From positions 4,873 to 68,872 of the forward strand of contig JAZQJI010000022.1 in the NCBI GenBank assembly GCA_045541475.1: DNA of 64,000 nucleotides, given 5' to 3'. The notes under the pieces were generated by a model. That model was given only the letters and a program-made list of their open reading frames with translations, had not been told where the DNA came from and did not search any database. This DNA comes from RGIG3077 sp045541475. GTDB lineage: Bacteria; Bacillota; Clostridia; Oscillospirales; Ruminococcaceae. Positions 43,636 to 51,516 of the stretch are shown piece after piece (position 1 is the stretch's first letter; each line of letters opens with the position of its first letter). The translations under genes and the position numbers were made by a program.

Positions 43636-45233
43636 GAGTTGCGCCTCCTAGCCCATACAACAAAGCCAACAATCGCAACACATACGGGAACAGCGCCGAT
43701 AGCGAAAAGCAAGCCGTCAGCAGAAGCATCATCAGAAATGGTGAAGCTGTCTACTCTCTGAACTTTAGATTCGATAAGCATATCAACAGAGTTATCATAA
43801 AGCCATGTGATGCCGCTGAAGAACAAGAGCATCGGTTCCTGAACAAGTTCACTGTCGATATACATATCATCAATAAAATCAGCAGAACCGAAAAGCAGAA
43901 TCTGTGCATTTTCAACGCCATTGCCTCTGGAATTATCCATGGAGCTGAACGCAAGGTAAGGCACGCCGTATTCTTCTTCAACGTCTTTGCCGTCACCGCC
44001 GCAGGGTACTGTAACAGCTGTTGCATCACCCAAACACTTGATAAGAAGGTCAACCTTAAGGTTGCTGCTGTTTGTTGTGTTTACGTTGTAAACGCTTCGG
44101 CTGTTGGGGAAGTATGCATCTATATCGTTATCTACAAAGCCGGCTGTAAGCGAGGAATATATTGTATCGGCAAATTCAACCTTTAAGTTGTTGGGGTTGC
44201 CGGAAACAAAGTTTTCTGCGCCGGTTTCTTCAATCTTGTCGTAATTAATGCCAAGACCAAACTGTTTGAAGAGAATTTCAAAATTTGTGTAGTTAACTTT
44301 ATCAGAGTTGGGAGCCATAAGGAAGCAGATTTTGCCGCCGTTGTCAAGATATCTTTCAAGCTTTGTAAGCTCATCATCTGTAAGGTCCCATTTAGGATCT
44401 GCAACGATGATAATTTTGCAATCCTCGGGGATAGTATCGCTTGTGATAAGGTTGAGAGTTTTTACAGCATAGCTGTTTGCCTGCAAAAGAGAAACCGCAC
44501 TGGAGTAGTCCTCTTCAAGAGAGCGCTCGTCATGACCTTCAAGGAAATAGATTGTAGGCACTTCGCCGTTAAGGCAGTACTGAATAGCACCTGTGATGTA
44601 GTTTTCACCGATAAAAGTAAGCGCACTTGTTATTTCGCTTACTTCAAAAAGATTTGCACTTGCTACTTTTTTGGTTAATCCGTTGCCGGAAACAACGATA
44701 TCGCCTTCGGTAAGGATAAGGTTGTTATCGGGATTGGCTTGCTGTGCAAGGTCGGGACGTTCGGAAAGGTCGAAGTCAATAAGATTGATATGCTCGTATT
44801 CGTTATACTGACGCAGTATTTTTGCCAAAACAAGCGTATCCTTATCTGCTTCAACATCTTCCAGGTCGTAGAAGAAATAGATGGTAATGTCCTTATCCAG
44901 ATTAGCGAGTACATTGCGTGTTGTATCGTTAAGAGAATAGTATTTCTGCGGTGTCATATCCCACGAAATGCCAAGCGAATTTGCAAGCAGATTAAGCGGA
45001 ATAATTGCAAGAACAATAACAACAACAAGCGACCATGCAAGTATGCGAAGCTTTATCTTGTTTTTCTTTGCCTTTTTGGCACGCTCGTCCTTGGTTTCTA
45101 CAATGCGCTCGTCCTTTGGCGCAGTTTCTTTTGCCTCGTTTTCTGCGGCAATTTCGGCAAGCTCGTTATTATCAACAGTTGCTGCGTTTTCGTCGTTAAG
45201 CTTTAAATCTTTATCGTTATTCTGTGTATTCAT
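43632..45233 (-). CDS. GldG-like ABC auxiliary membrane protein
   Basis: The 533-residue protein has an acidic and Lys-rich cytoplasmic tail (about 1-64), a membrane segment (about 67-90) and a large outer domain. That domain carries ITIYFFYDLED, YFLEGHDERSLEEDY and ILFGSADFIDD segments, as in GldG/ABC_transp_aux proteins. A second membrane helix near 507-527 is followed by a short RRR tail. It lies six bases after the permease. It probably forms one complex with the ATPase, permease and DUF4340 protein. Confidence 0.88.
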   Translation of the reverse strand: MNTQNNDKDLKLNDENAATVDNNELAEIAAENEAKETAPKDERIVETKDERAKKAKKNKIKLRILAWSLVVVIVLAIIPLNLLANSLGISWDMTPQKYYSLNDTTRNVLANLDKDITIYFFYDLEDVEADKDTLVLAKILRQYNEYEHINLIDFDLSERPDLAQQANPDNNLILTEGDIVVSGNGLTKKVASANLFEVSEITSALTFIGENYITGAIQYCLNGEVPTIYFLEGHDERSLEEDYSSAVSLLQANSYAVKTLNLITSDTIPEDCKIIIVADPKWDLTDDELTKLERYLDNGGKICFLMAPNSDKVNYTNFEILFKQFGLGINYDKIEETGAENFVSGNPNNLKVEFADTIYSSLTAGFVDNDIDAYFPNSRSVYNVNTTNSSNLKVDLLIKCLGDATAVTVPCGGDGKDVEEEYGVPYLAFSSMDNSRGNGVENAQILLFGSADFIDDMYIDSELVQEPMLLFFSGITWLYDNSVDMLIESKVQRVDSFTISDDASADGLLFAIGAVPVCVAIVGFVVWARRRNS

Positions 45234-45239
45234 TTCAAA

Positions 45240-45974
45240 TTACCCCCTGCAGCGTCTTCTCTGGTCGATAGAAATCATAGTAAATGCCAGAGCTGCGCAT
45301 GTAAATGTAATATAGAAAACCAAATCGGCAAGGCTGAACCAGCCGAGTGCGAAGTTAAAGAATCTTTCCTGAGCTGAAATTGCATCAAGGATATTGGGGA
45401 TTACAGGAAGATTTGAGATAAGTACGTTTTCCTTGAAAACATCAACAAGATAAAGGCCGAGCATACAAGCTTCGCCCAAAACTACTGCGATAACCTGATT
45501 TTCAGTAAATGACGACATCAGCATGCCGATTGCAATAAGGCAGAAGCCCCATGCGATGAAGCCGATGTAACCGCAGATAAGTCCGGACCATACGATTGTG
45601 CCCGTGCTTGCGATGATTATAGGGAAAACAAGGCTTAATGCTGTCATAAAAAGGAAAACAACAGCTACTGCCAAAAATTTGCCTACAACAACCGAAAACA
45701 AACTTACCGGGGAAGCAAGCAGCAGAACCTCAGTGTTGCCGCGGCGTTCTTCAGCAAAGGTTTTCATAGTGAGAGCAGGTATAAGGAATATGAAATAAAA
45801 CATATTCTGATAAAGAATGTGGTAAGCGTATGAAAACTCATTGGTTGAAGAGTCGGTTGTGGTGATTACGTTAATAAAGGTTTGTGCAAAAATAAAAAGA
45901 AAAATTGCGCTAAGTACATATACCATTGGTGAAAAAAAGAATGACTGCAATTCTTTTTTGAATATGTAACGCAT
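45240..45974 (-). CDS. ABC-2 type permease, GldF-like
   Basis: The 244-residue permease has about six membrane segments. It contains AEERRGNTEVLLLASPVSLFSVVVGKFLA, a hallmark of the GldF/NosY ABC-2 group. The start at 45974 follows GAGG and gives the family N-terminus MRYIFKKELQSFFFSPMVYV. It is the second gene of the operon, after the ATPase. Confidence 0.9.
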   Translation of the reverse strand: MRYIFKKELQSFFFSPMVYVLSAIFLFIFAQTFINVITTTDSSTNEFSYAYHILYQNMFYFIFLIPALTMKTFAEERRGNTEVLLLASPVSLFSVVVGKFLAVAVVFLFMTALSLVFPIIIASTGTIVWSGLICGYIGFIAWGFCLIAIGMLMSSFTENQVIAVVLGEACMLGLYLVDVFKENVLISNLPVIPNILDAISAQERFFNFALGWFSLADLVFYITFTCAALAFTMISIDQRRRCRG

Positions 45975-46067
45975 AATAACCTCGTTTCTCCGCAGCTTTA
46001 TAAAAATGATTTTTATCGTAAACAAAATTTGCAGGCACGCTTGTGCGGCAGCGTGCAAAATTTAATT

Positions 46068-47045
46068 TTATCTGGCCTTTTTGCTTGTAAGGCTTACAAA
46101 CACGTCTTCAAGACTTGTCTTTTCTTCAGTAAATTCAACAAGTGCCAAGTCAGAATCGACAACCCTTTTAAGCACGCTTTGGCGTACACGTTGGTCGGTA
46201 ACGTCAATTTTAAACTGATTTGTATTAGCGTCAAGCTCTTCAACGCCGTAAATCTGTCTTACGCCGTTAACGCTCTTAAGCAGGTCGTAAGCCTTGTTCT
46301 TGTCGCCTTCAATTTTAAGGCTGTAAACGGAGTGTCTGTCCATACCATGTGCAAGGTTCCAAGGGGTATCAACCGCTTTGATTTTACCTTTATCAATAAT
46401 TACAACTCTTTCGCAAACTGCGCTTACTTCCTGCAAAATGTGTGAGCTGAAAATGATTGTTCTATCCTTTTTAAGCGATTTTATAACGTTTCGCACTTCA
46501 AGAGTCTGGTTGGGGTCAAGACCAACTGTGGGCTCGTCCAAAATCAGAACCTTTGGGTCTGCAAGAATAGCCTGCGCAAAGCCGACTCTTTGTCTGTAAC
46601 CTTTGGAAAGGTTTTTGATGAGTCTTTTCTGAACATCGGTAATGCGCAGCATGGACATCGCTTTTTCTACACTGGATTTTATCTGATTTTTGGGGATTTG
46701 CTTTATGCCTGCGCAAAATTCAAGATATTCACGCACTTTCATATCCATGTATACGGGTGGTTGTTCGGGAAGATAGCCGATTTTTCTGCGTACTGCCATT
46801 GGGTCGTCGTTGATGTCAACACCATCGACAAGAACTTGTCCGGAAGAGGCAGGCAAATATCCTGTGATAATGTTCATTGTTGTGGATTTTCCCGCACCGT
46901 TGGGTCCTAAAAAACCAAGTATTTCGTTATCATTTACGGTAAACGAAAGATCATCAACGGCGAGAATGTTTCCGTATATCTTGGTTAAGTTTTTAATTTC
47001 AATCATACCGCTTTTTGTGTGCAGCGCCGTAATTTCGCGCCGCAT
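46068..47045 (-). CDS. ABC transporter ATP-binding protein, GldA-like
   Basis: The 325-residue ATPase has Walker A GPNGAGKSTTMNII, signature LSKGYRQRVGFAQAI, Walker B VLILDEPTVGLDPNQ and the usual H-loop. About 90 C-terminal residues form the extra domain of the GldA/ABC-2 class. The ATG at 47045 is placed four bases behind AAAGGAG. A later ATG at 47006 gives the minimal family N-terminus but lacks a good binding site. It is the first gene of a four-gene operon. Confidence 0.92.
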   Translation of the reverse strand: MRREITALHTKSGMIEIKNLTKIYGNILAVDDLSFTVNDNEILGFLGPNGAGKSTTMNIITGYLPASSGQVLVDGVDINDDPMAVRRKIGYLPEQPPVYMDMKVREYLEFCAGIKQIPKNQIKSSVEKAMSMLRITDVQKRLIKNLSKGYRQRVGFAQAILADPKVLILDEPTVGLDPNQTLEVRNVIKSLKKDRTIIFSSHILQEVSAVCERVVIIDKGKIKAVDTPWNLAHGMDRHSVYSLKIEGDKNKAYDLLKSVNGVRQIYGVEELDANTNQFKIDVTDQRVRQSVLKRVVDSDLALVEFTEEKTSLEDVFVSLTSKKAR

Positions 47046-47362
47046 CAAGCTCCTTTCATAAAATGTATCGATATGCTGCTTTATACTATATATAATAATA
47101 TATCTTAACGGCAGCAAAACAAAACCTTAAAATGTGTTGTGCAAAGCCAAATGTAGCTTGATACACATAAATTATTATAGCAAAAATACAATATGCAATT
47201 GTTAACAAACTGTTACAAGCGCAGAAATGTTTTAGATAATCTGCCGCAATAAGTCTATTTAAAACAATTGTACAATTTAAACCTTTAAATAGTCTTTAAT
47301 TTAAACTTTTTGTGCAAGTCAACTTGAACAAAACGGCAAGCTTGTTTTTGTAAAAAGCTTAC
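47046..47362. other. Intergenic region between the divergent gldA-like and GH48 genes
   Basis: This stretch is AT-rich with no coding frame. A weak minus-strand promoter (TTAAGA-17-TATAAA) for the ABC operon lies near 47076-47104. The rest, with a TTGTACAA palindrome near 47267-47274, has no assigned role. Confidence 0.4.
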
Positions 47363-47429
47363 AAATATCGATTACATGCCGAAAAAAAAGCGATATTTGC
47401 TTGACACTTGAAATTTTTACCGCTATAAT
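47362..47429 (+). promoter_or_regulatory. GH48 promoter with adjoining inverted repeat
   Basis: TTGACA (47401-47406) and TATAAT (47424-47429) have a 17-bp spacer. Directly upstream, CAAATATCG (47362-47370) and CGATATTTG (47391-47399) form a perfect 9-bp inverted repeat reaching the -35 box, a likely regulator site. The leader is about 143 bases. It ends in a 7-bp hairpin (AGTTGTC/GACAATT) before GAGAGGAG. Confidence 0.8.
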
Positions 47430-47578
47430 TGTGGTATAAAGGTAGAGTGGCGATATATCTATTTATATGCCATTTTACACAATAACGGTTCATTGACAAC
47501 GTCGGCGTGATTGATAACGATGTCATCAGCGGCAGTTGTCTTCGACAATTAAATTTTTCGAGAGGAGAAAAGAAAGTT

Positions 47579-49981
47579 ATGAAAATCAAATTCAGCAGAC
47601 TTATCGCAGCTGCTGCTTCTGCAGCAATGGTTGTAAGTGCTGCAGCACCTGTTGCTTCAGCTTATGACGGCAGAAGAACAATCCCTGAGAACTTTGACGG
47701 AACTGATACTTCATACAAGGCTCGTTTTATGTCACTTTATACTGACGTACTTACAAACGGCCAGGCAAACGGATATTTGAGCTCTAACAGCACAGTTTCC
47801 GGTGGTTTCGGTATTCCTTACCACTCAGTTGAAGAGGTTTGCGTTGAAGCACCTGACTACGGTCATTTGACCACATCCGAGGCTATGTCCTATCTCGTAT
47901 GGATCGCAGCAATGAGAGACTACATTGTTGAGAACGATTCTACATACGGCACAACAGGCGACCTCACAAAAGCATGGGAAACAATGGAATACATGGTTCC
48001 CGGTTGGAAGGATACATCTACTGCAACTACAAAATCTGTTCAGACAGGTTTCTGGGGCGGCACACCTTCCGCACAGTACAGCTCTGATGAGCCTGCTACT
48101 CCCGACCTTTATCCTTCGGGTACAGACGCTAACAACACAGGTGAAGATCCTATTTACAGCTACTTCCAGACAGCTTACAAATCTGATGTAGGTGTTTATT
48201 TGCTTCACTGGCTCGCTGACGTTGATGACTGGTACGGCTATTCCGGACGTTTCAATTCCGGTAAGGACCTCGGTTCCTTCACATTCATCAACACATTCCA
48301 GCGTGGTGAACAGGAATCTTGTTTCGAAACAATTCCTCATCCCTCAGTAGAAACTCTTGAATATGGTATCACTGGCCGCGGTATTATCGCAGCATTCAAC
48401 TGCGAATCCAATCCCGCTAAGCAGTGGCGTTACACAAACGCTCCTGACGCTGAAGGCCGTGCTATTCAGGGTGTTTATTTCGCAAGCAGATACGGCGTAA
48501 GCGGTTACTCTTCTCTCGCTTCTGATGCAGGTAAGATGACTGACTACCTCCGTGGCGATATGTTTGATAAGTACTACAAACCCATCGGCTGCCAGAATAA
48601 GAGCGCTAAGAGAAGCGGCACATATGATAGCTGCCACTATCTCATGGGTTGGTACACATCATGGGGCGGAGCTCTTGATGGTATGTGGAGATGGAAGATT
48701 GCGTGCTCACACGTTCACTACTTCTATCAGAACCCGCTTCAGGCTTACGCTGCTCTCGTTGATACAGGTATCAACAGCGGCATGAAGGCTTCAAACGCTA
48801 CAACTGACTGGGCAACATCTCTTACACGTCAGCTCGAACTCTTCCAGTGGCTCCAGTCCGCTGAAGGTCCTTTCGCAGGCGGTTGCTCCAACAGCTACAA
48901 CAACTACTCAACATATCCCGCAGGCTCAACAACATTCTATGATATGGTTTACGTTGAGCACCCTGTTTACGCTGACCCCGGTTCTAACCACTGGATCGGT
49001 AACCAGGTATGGGCTACTCAGAGACTTACAGAACTTTACTACTACACAATCCAGGATGCTGGCCAGAATGCTTATGCTGATAAGGCTAACGAACAGCTTG
49101 CTTCTGTTCTTCCTTCTTGGGTACAGTGGTTTGTTGATGAAACATTGTGGGATGACGCAGCAGAAGCTGAAGTTGGAATCGAAGGCGCTAACTATGCTAT
49201 CCCCGGCGGTATTAACTGGACAGGTGCACCTGCTACATGGACAGGTACAAAGCCCGCATCCAGCGCAGTACATGCTGCTGAAATCACATACTACACAGCT
49301 TCCGACATCGGATGTGTTGCTTCACTTGCTAACACATTGCTTTGGTACGCAGCTGCAACAGATTTGACAGCTGATACATCTGACGACGCTCTTGGCGATG
49401 ACGCATTTGACGTTGCTAAGAAGCTTATCGACAGAGCATGGGCTCTCAACCGTGATGATATCGGTGTTTCCGGTATTGAAACAAACGGTTCTTACTCTCG
49501 TATGTTCACACAGGTAGTTTACGTTCCTACATCTTACAACGGCAAGATGCCTAACGGCGACCCGATCGTAAACGGCGCTACATTCTCCAGCATCCGTACA
49601 GAATACGAAAAGGTTGAAAGATACCAGGAAATGAAGGCTGTATTTGATGAAACAGGTTCAACTGAAAGCTACGAATACTATCTCCACAGATTCTGGCACG
49701 CTGGCGACATGCTGATGGCTCTCGGTACAATGGCACTTCTCTTCCCCGATGAAGTTCCTGAAAGCGAAGATGCAGGTCTCCTCGGTGACGTTAACAACGA
49801 TGGTAAGGTTAACGCAATGGACGCTACACTCGCAGCTAGATACGCAGTAGGCTCTTATAGCCTCGATGCTGCAGCTATCAAGCGCGGTGACGTTAACGGC
49901 GATGGTAAGGTTAACGCTATGGACGCTACACTTATCGCAAGATATGCAGTAGGTTCCTTGGCTAAGTTCCCCATCCAGTAA
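47579..49981 (+). CDS. GH48 processive cellulase with type I dockerin
   Basis: Family 48 enzymes release cellobiose processively from cellulose and are the main exoenzymes of cellulosomes. The 800-residue product has a signal peptide (about 1-28). The GH48 domain (about 30-725) has VEAPDYGHLTTSEA (Glu90 is the best candidate general acid), FINTFQRGEQES, KQWRYTNAPDAEGRAIQ and HPVYADPGSNHWIGNQ. The C-terminal dockerin has two canonical loops (736-755 and 770-789, GDVNxDGKVNAMDATL). The start at 47579 follows GAGAGGAG. Confidence 0.97.
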   Translation: MKIKFSRLIAAAASAAMVVSAAAPVASAYDGRRTIPENFDGTDTSYKARFMSLYTDVLTNGQANGYLSSNSTVSGGFGIPYHSVEEVCVEAPDYGHLTTSEAMSYLVWIAAMRDYIVENDSTYGTTGDLTKAWETMEYMVPGWKDTSTATTKSVQTGFWGGTPSAQYSSDEPATPDLYPSGTDANNTGEDPIYSYFQTAYKSDVGVYLLHWLADVDDWYGYSGRFNSGKDLGSFTFINTFQRGEQESCFETIPHPSVETLEYGITGRGIIAAFNCESNPAKQWRYTNAPDAEGRAIQGVYFASRYGVSGYSSLASDAGKMTDYLRGDMFDKYYKPIGCQNKSAKRSGTYDSCHYLMGWYTSWGGALDGMWRWKIACSHVHYFYQNPLQAYAALVDTGINSGMKASNATTDWATSLTRQLELFQWLQSAEGPFAGGCSNSYNNYSTYPAGSTTFYDMVYVEHPVYADPGSNHWIGNQVWATQRLTELYYYTIQDAGQNAYADKANEQLASVLPSWVQWFVDETLWDDAAEAEVGIEGANYAIPGGINWTGAPATWTGTKPASSAVHAAEITYYTASDIGCVASLANTLLWYAAATDLTADTSDDALGDDAFDVAKKLIDRAWALNRDDIGVSGIETNGSYSRMFTQVVYVPTSYNGKMPNGDPIVNGATFSSIRTEYEKVERYQEMKAVFDETGSTESYEYYLHRFWHAGDMLMALGTMALLFPDEVPESEDAGLLGDVNNDGKVNAMDATLAARYAVGSYSLDAAAIKRGDVNGDGKVNAMDATLIARYAVGSLAKFPIQ

Positions 49982-50019
49982 TCCAATAGTCATATAGTAT
50001 TATTGTCGATTAAATGATT

Positions 50020-50050
50020 AAACGGGATGCATTATGCATCCCGTTTTTTT
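50020..50050 (+). terminator. Terminator after GH48
   Basis: AACGGGATGCA pairs perfectly with TGCATCCCGTT around TTA, followed by a T run. Confidence 0.93.
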
Positions 50051-50183
50051 GTCAATTTTTTCAAATTATAATATCAAAAAAAGCGGCTAAAATAATAGCG
50101 GAAATGTAATTTACAATTTCTGATAAACTTTGGCGTGCCGCTTGCCGTAAATGCGGCGCTGCATTGCGCAGCATGGAGATTTT

Positions 50184-50396
50184 ATGTGGGATAAACTTGC
50201 ACTTATTTTGCTGATTGTCGGCGGACTTAACTGGGGTCTTGTTGGCATTTTCAGTTTCGATTTAGTGGCTTGGCTATTCGGCGGCGTAGGCGCGGTGCTC
50301 AGCAGAACTGTTTACATTCTTGTTGCGCTCTCTGCAATATGGTGTATATCGCTCTTATTCAGAGACAACAGCCTCGCTGAAGCTCACGAAGTCTAA
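50184..50396 (+). CDS. DUF378 small membrane protein (YuzA-like)
   Basis: The 70-residue protein has two hydrophobic segments with the DUF378 pattern ALILLIVGGLNWGLVGIF and TVYILVALSAIWCI. The start at 50184 follows GGAG. Function is not known for the family. It precedes the RNA island. Confidence 0.85.
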   Translation: MWDKLALILLIVGGLNWGLVGIFSFDLVAWLFGGVGAVLSRTVYILVALSAIWCISLLFRDNSLAEAHEV

Positions 50397-50424
50397 AGCG
50401 TAACGGGGCGGTTATGGCTGCCCC

Positions 50425-50527
50425 TTCCACGCTTTGAAACGCATTGTGTACCGCCTTGGCTTGCTATTTTATTGTTGCCGTCGGCAAGTCTTGATATACG
50501 ATATACAGTGCGTTTCAAGGCGTGGAA
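50425..50527 (+). ncRNA. Candidate structured RNA: 26-bp hairpin
   Basis: 50425-50450 pairs with 50502-50527 over 26 consecutive positions: 23 Watson-Crick pairs plus three G-U pairs. The 51-base apical part has an inner 7-bp stem (50458-50464 with 50484-50490). On the opposite strand the three G-U pairs would be A-C mismatches, so selection seems to act on plus-strand RNA. I recognise no known family; a folded 3' region of the DUF378 transcript or a mobile palindrome is possible. Confidence 0.5.
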
Positions 50528-50618
50528 ACCTTTAATATTTGTTATGTGAAAACTGCTCAATATCGCATTTGCAAAGTTGTGAGAAATTACAAAATATCAC
50601 CAACGGAAAGCAAAAGCA

Positions 50619-50763
50619 TTGACATTTTTGAGAAAATAGGGTATACTATACATGATGTTAAATAATTGTTTTATTGACATCCGTTTTGTTGTCTCCTTTC
50701 TTTTGTTCTACACATATTTTTATCTCTTATTATCTTTGCAGAGCGTGGCTCTGCTATTTTTTT
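50619..50763 (+). ncRNA. Candidate small RNA with own promoter and terminator
   Basis: TTGACA (50619-50624), a 17-bp spacer and TATACT (50642-50647) predict a start near 50654. GCAGAGC-GTG-GCTCTGC (50738-50754) followed by a T-rich tail ends the unit near 50763, giving about 110 bases. No convincing reading frame with a binding site lies inside. The RNA is pyrimidine-rich and contains TCTCCTTTC (about 50692-50700), complementary to GAAAGGAGA-type ribosome binding sites. Confidence 0.6.
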
Positions 50764-50773
50764 GCCTTATATC

Positions 50774-50802
50774 TTGACAAAATTGCTTTTTTGATGTATA
50801 AT
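50774..50802 (+). promoter_or_regulatory. Consensus promoter of the tRNA-like array
   Basis: TTGACA (50774-50779) and TATAAT (50797-50802) have a 17-bp spacer, a perfect match. The start near 50809 leaves about 100 bases before the first tRNA-like unit. Confidence 0.85.
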
Positions 50803-50906
50803 CACCTTATTATGTTTGTGCATGATTTTGGTTGTAATACGCAGATTTCAAAAGATATTTTGTGTTGATATGTATGCAACAGATTTGCTTTAATTGAATA
50901 CAAAAT

Positions 50907-50996
50907 GCTAGTGTAGCACAGTAGGTAGTGCAGCGCATTCGTAATGCGCAGGTCGTGGGTTGTCGGTAAAGCGACATCACAACGGACACTGCAAGC
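50907..50996 (+). ncRNA. tRNA-Thr(CGU)-like RNA with replaced T-arm, unit 1
   Basis: Acceptor strand GCTAGTG, D-arm (GCAC/GTGC with AGTAGGTA loop) and anticodon arm (GCGCA/TGCGC, loop TTCGTAA) are intact. The T-arm is replaced by a longer hairpin (GTG..TGTCG / CGACA.CAC). A broken 3' acceptor strand follows, CACT-gca-AGC. No T-loop TTC or CCA end is present. It probably cannot serve as a normal tRNA. Confidence 0.65.
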
Positions 50997-51024
50997 CTTG
51001 CAAAATCAAAACTGAATATCAAAT

Positions 51025-51115
51025 GCTTGTGTGGCTCAGTCGGTAGAGCAGTTCATTCGTAATGAACGGGTCGTGGGTTGTCAGTAAAGCGACATCACAA
51101 ACGGACACAGCAAGC
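51025..51115 (+). ncRNA. tRNA-Thr(CGU)-like RNA with replaced T-arm, unit 2
   Basis: It has the same plan as unit 1, but with acceptor GCTTGTG, D-stem GCTC/GAGC and anticodon stem GTTCA/TGAAC. The substitutions relative to units 1 and 3 occur on both sides of the stems and keep pairing. The anticodon loop TTCGTAA is unchanged. The 3' acceptor reads CACA-gca-AGC. The replaced T-arm and the following 28 bases are nearly identical to unit 1. Confidence 0.65.
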
Positions 51116-51143
51116 CTTGCAAAATCAAAACTGAATACAAAAT

Positions 51144-51219
51144 GCTAGTGTAGCACAGTAGGTAGTGCAGCTCATTCGTAATGAGCAGGTCGCCTGTTCG
51201 AGCCAGGTCACTAGCTCCA
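51144..51219 (+). tRNA. tRNA-Thr(CGU)
   Basis: A complete 76-base cloverleaf: acceptor GCTAGTG/CACTAGC, D-stem GCAC/GTGC, anticodon stem GCTCA/TGAGC with CGT at 51177-51179, variable loop AGGTC, T-arm GCCTG/CAGGT around TTCGAGC, discriminator T, and encoded CCA. It is the third unit of the array and the only normal one. Confidence 0.95.
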
Positions 51220-51239
51220 CCAGCCAAACGCTGGGCGGT

Positions 51240-51274
51240 AACGGGCTCCGCATCTGCGGAGTCCGTTTTATTTT
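51240..51274 (+). terminator. Terminator of the tRNA array
   Basis: AACGG(G)CTCCGCA pairs with TGCGGAG(T)CCGTT and is followed by TTATTTT. Confidence 0.88.
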
Positions 51275-51310
51275 GCTATACCTTGGATTTTATTTGGTTC
51301 ATAATATTAT

Positions 51311-51342
51311 AAGCCTTTCCATACGGAGAGGCTTTGTTTTTT
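51311..51342 (+). terminator. Second terminator upstream of the restriction gene
   Basis: AAGCCTTTCC pairs with GGAGAGGCTT (one wobble) around ATAC and is followed by TGTTTTTT. What it ends is unclear; it insulates the following operon. Confidence 0.7.
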
Positions 51343-51446
51343 CTGCTTATAAAACTGTTCATACTATAAGGCATATTCCAATGTGCGCCCATTTTGAACG
51401 CAGGTTACTGTTCATATGAGTGTTTGCTAAGAAAACACAGAAATGC

Positions 51447-51475
51447 TTGAAACTTAAACAAATATATGGTATAAT
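51447..51475 (+). promoter_or_regulatory. Promoter of the restriction-modification operon
   Basis: TTGAAA (51447-51452) and TATAAT (51470-51475) have a 17-bp spacer, about 35 bases before the start codon. Confidence 0.82.
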
Positions 51476-51516
51476 TAACCTGAATAATTGTACATATTTC
51501 CAAGGAGGAATAAGTG

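Noticed and set aside
50674..50868. 64-codon frame inside and beyond the small-RNA unit
   Set aside because: It crosses the predicted terminator and the next promoter, lacks a ribosome binding site, and its translation is low-complexity aromatic/hydrophobic sequence.
50907..51219. Reading the tRNA-like array as a CRISPR array or as a tmRNA
   Set aside because: Repeat length (118 bases), tRNA secondary structure and only three units exclude CRISPR; there is no tag-coding frame or Ala acceptor features of tmRNA.
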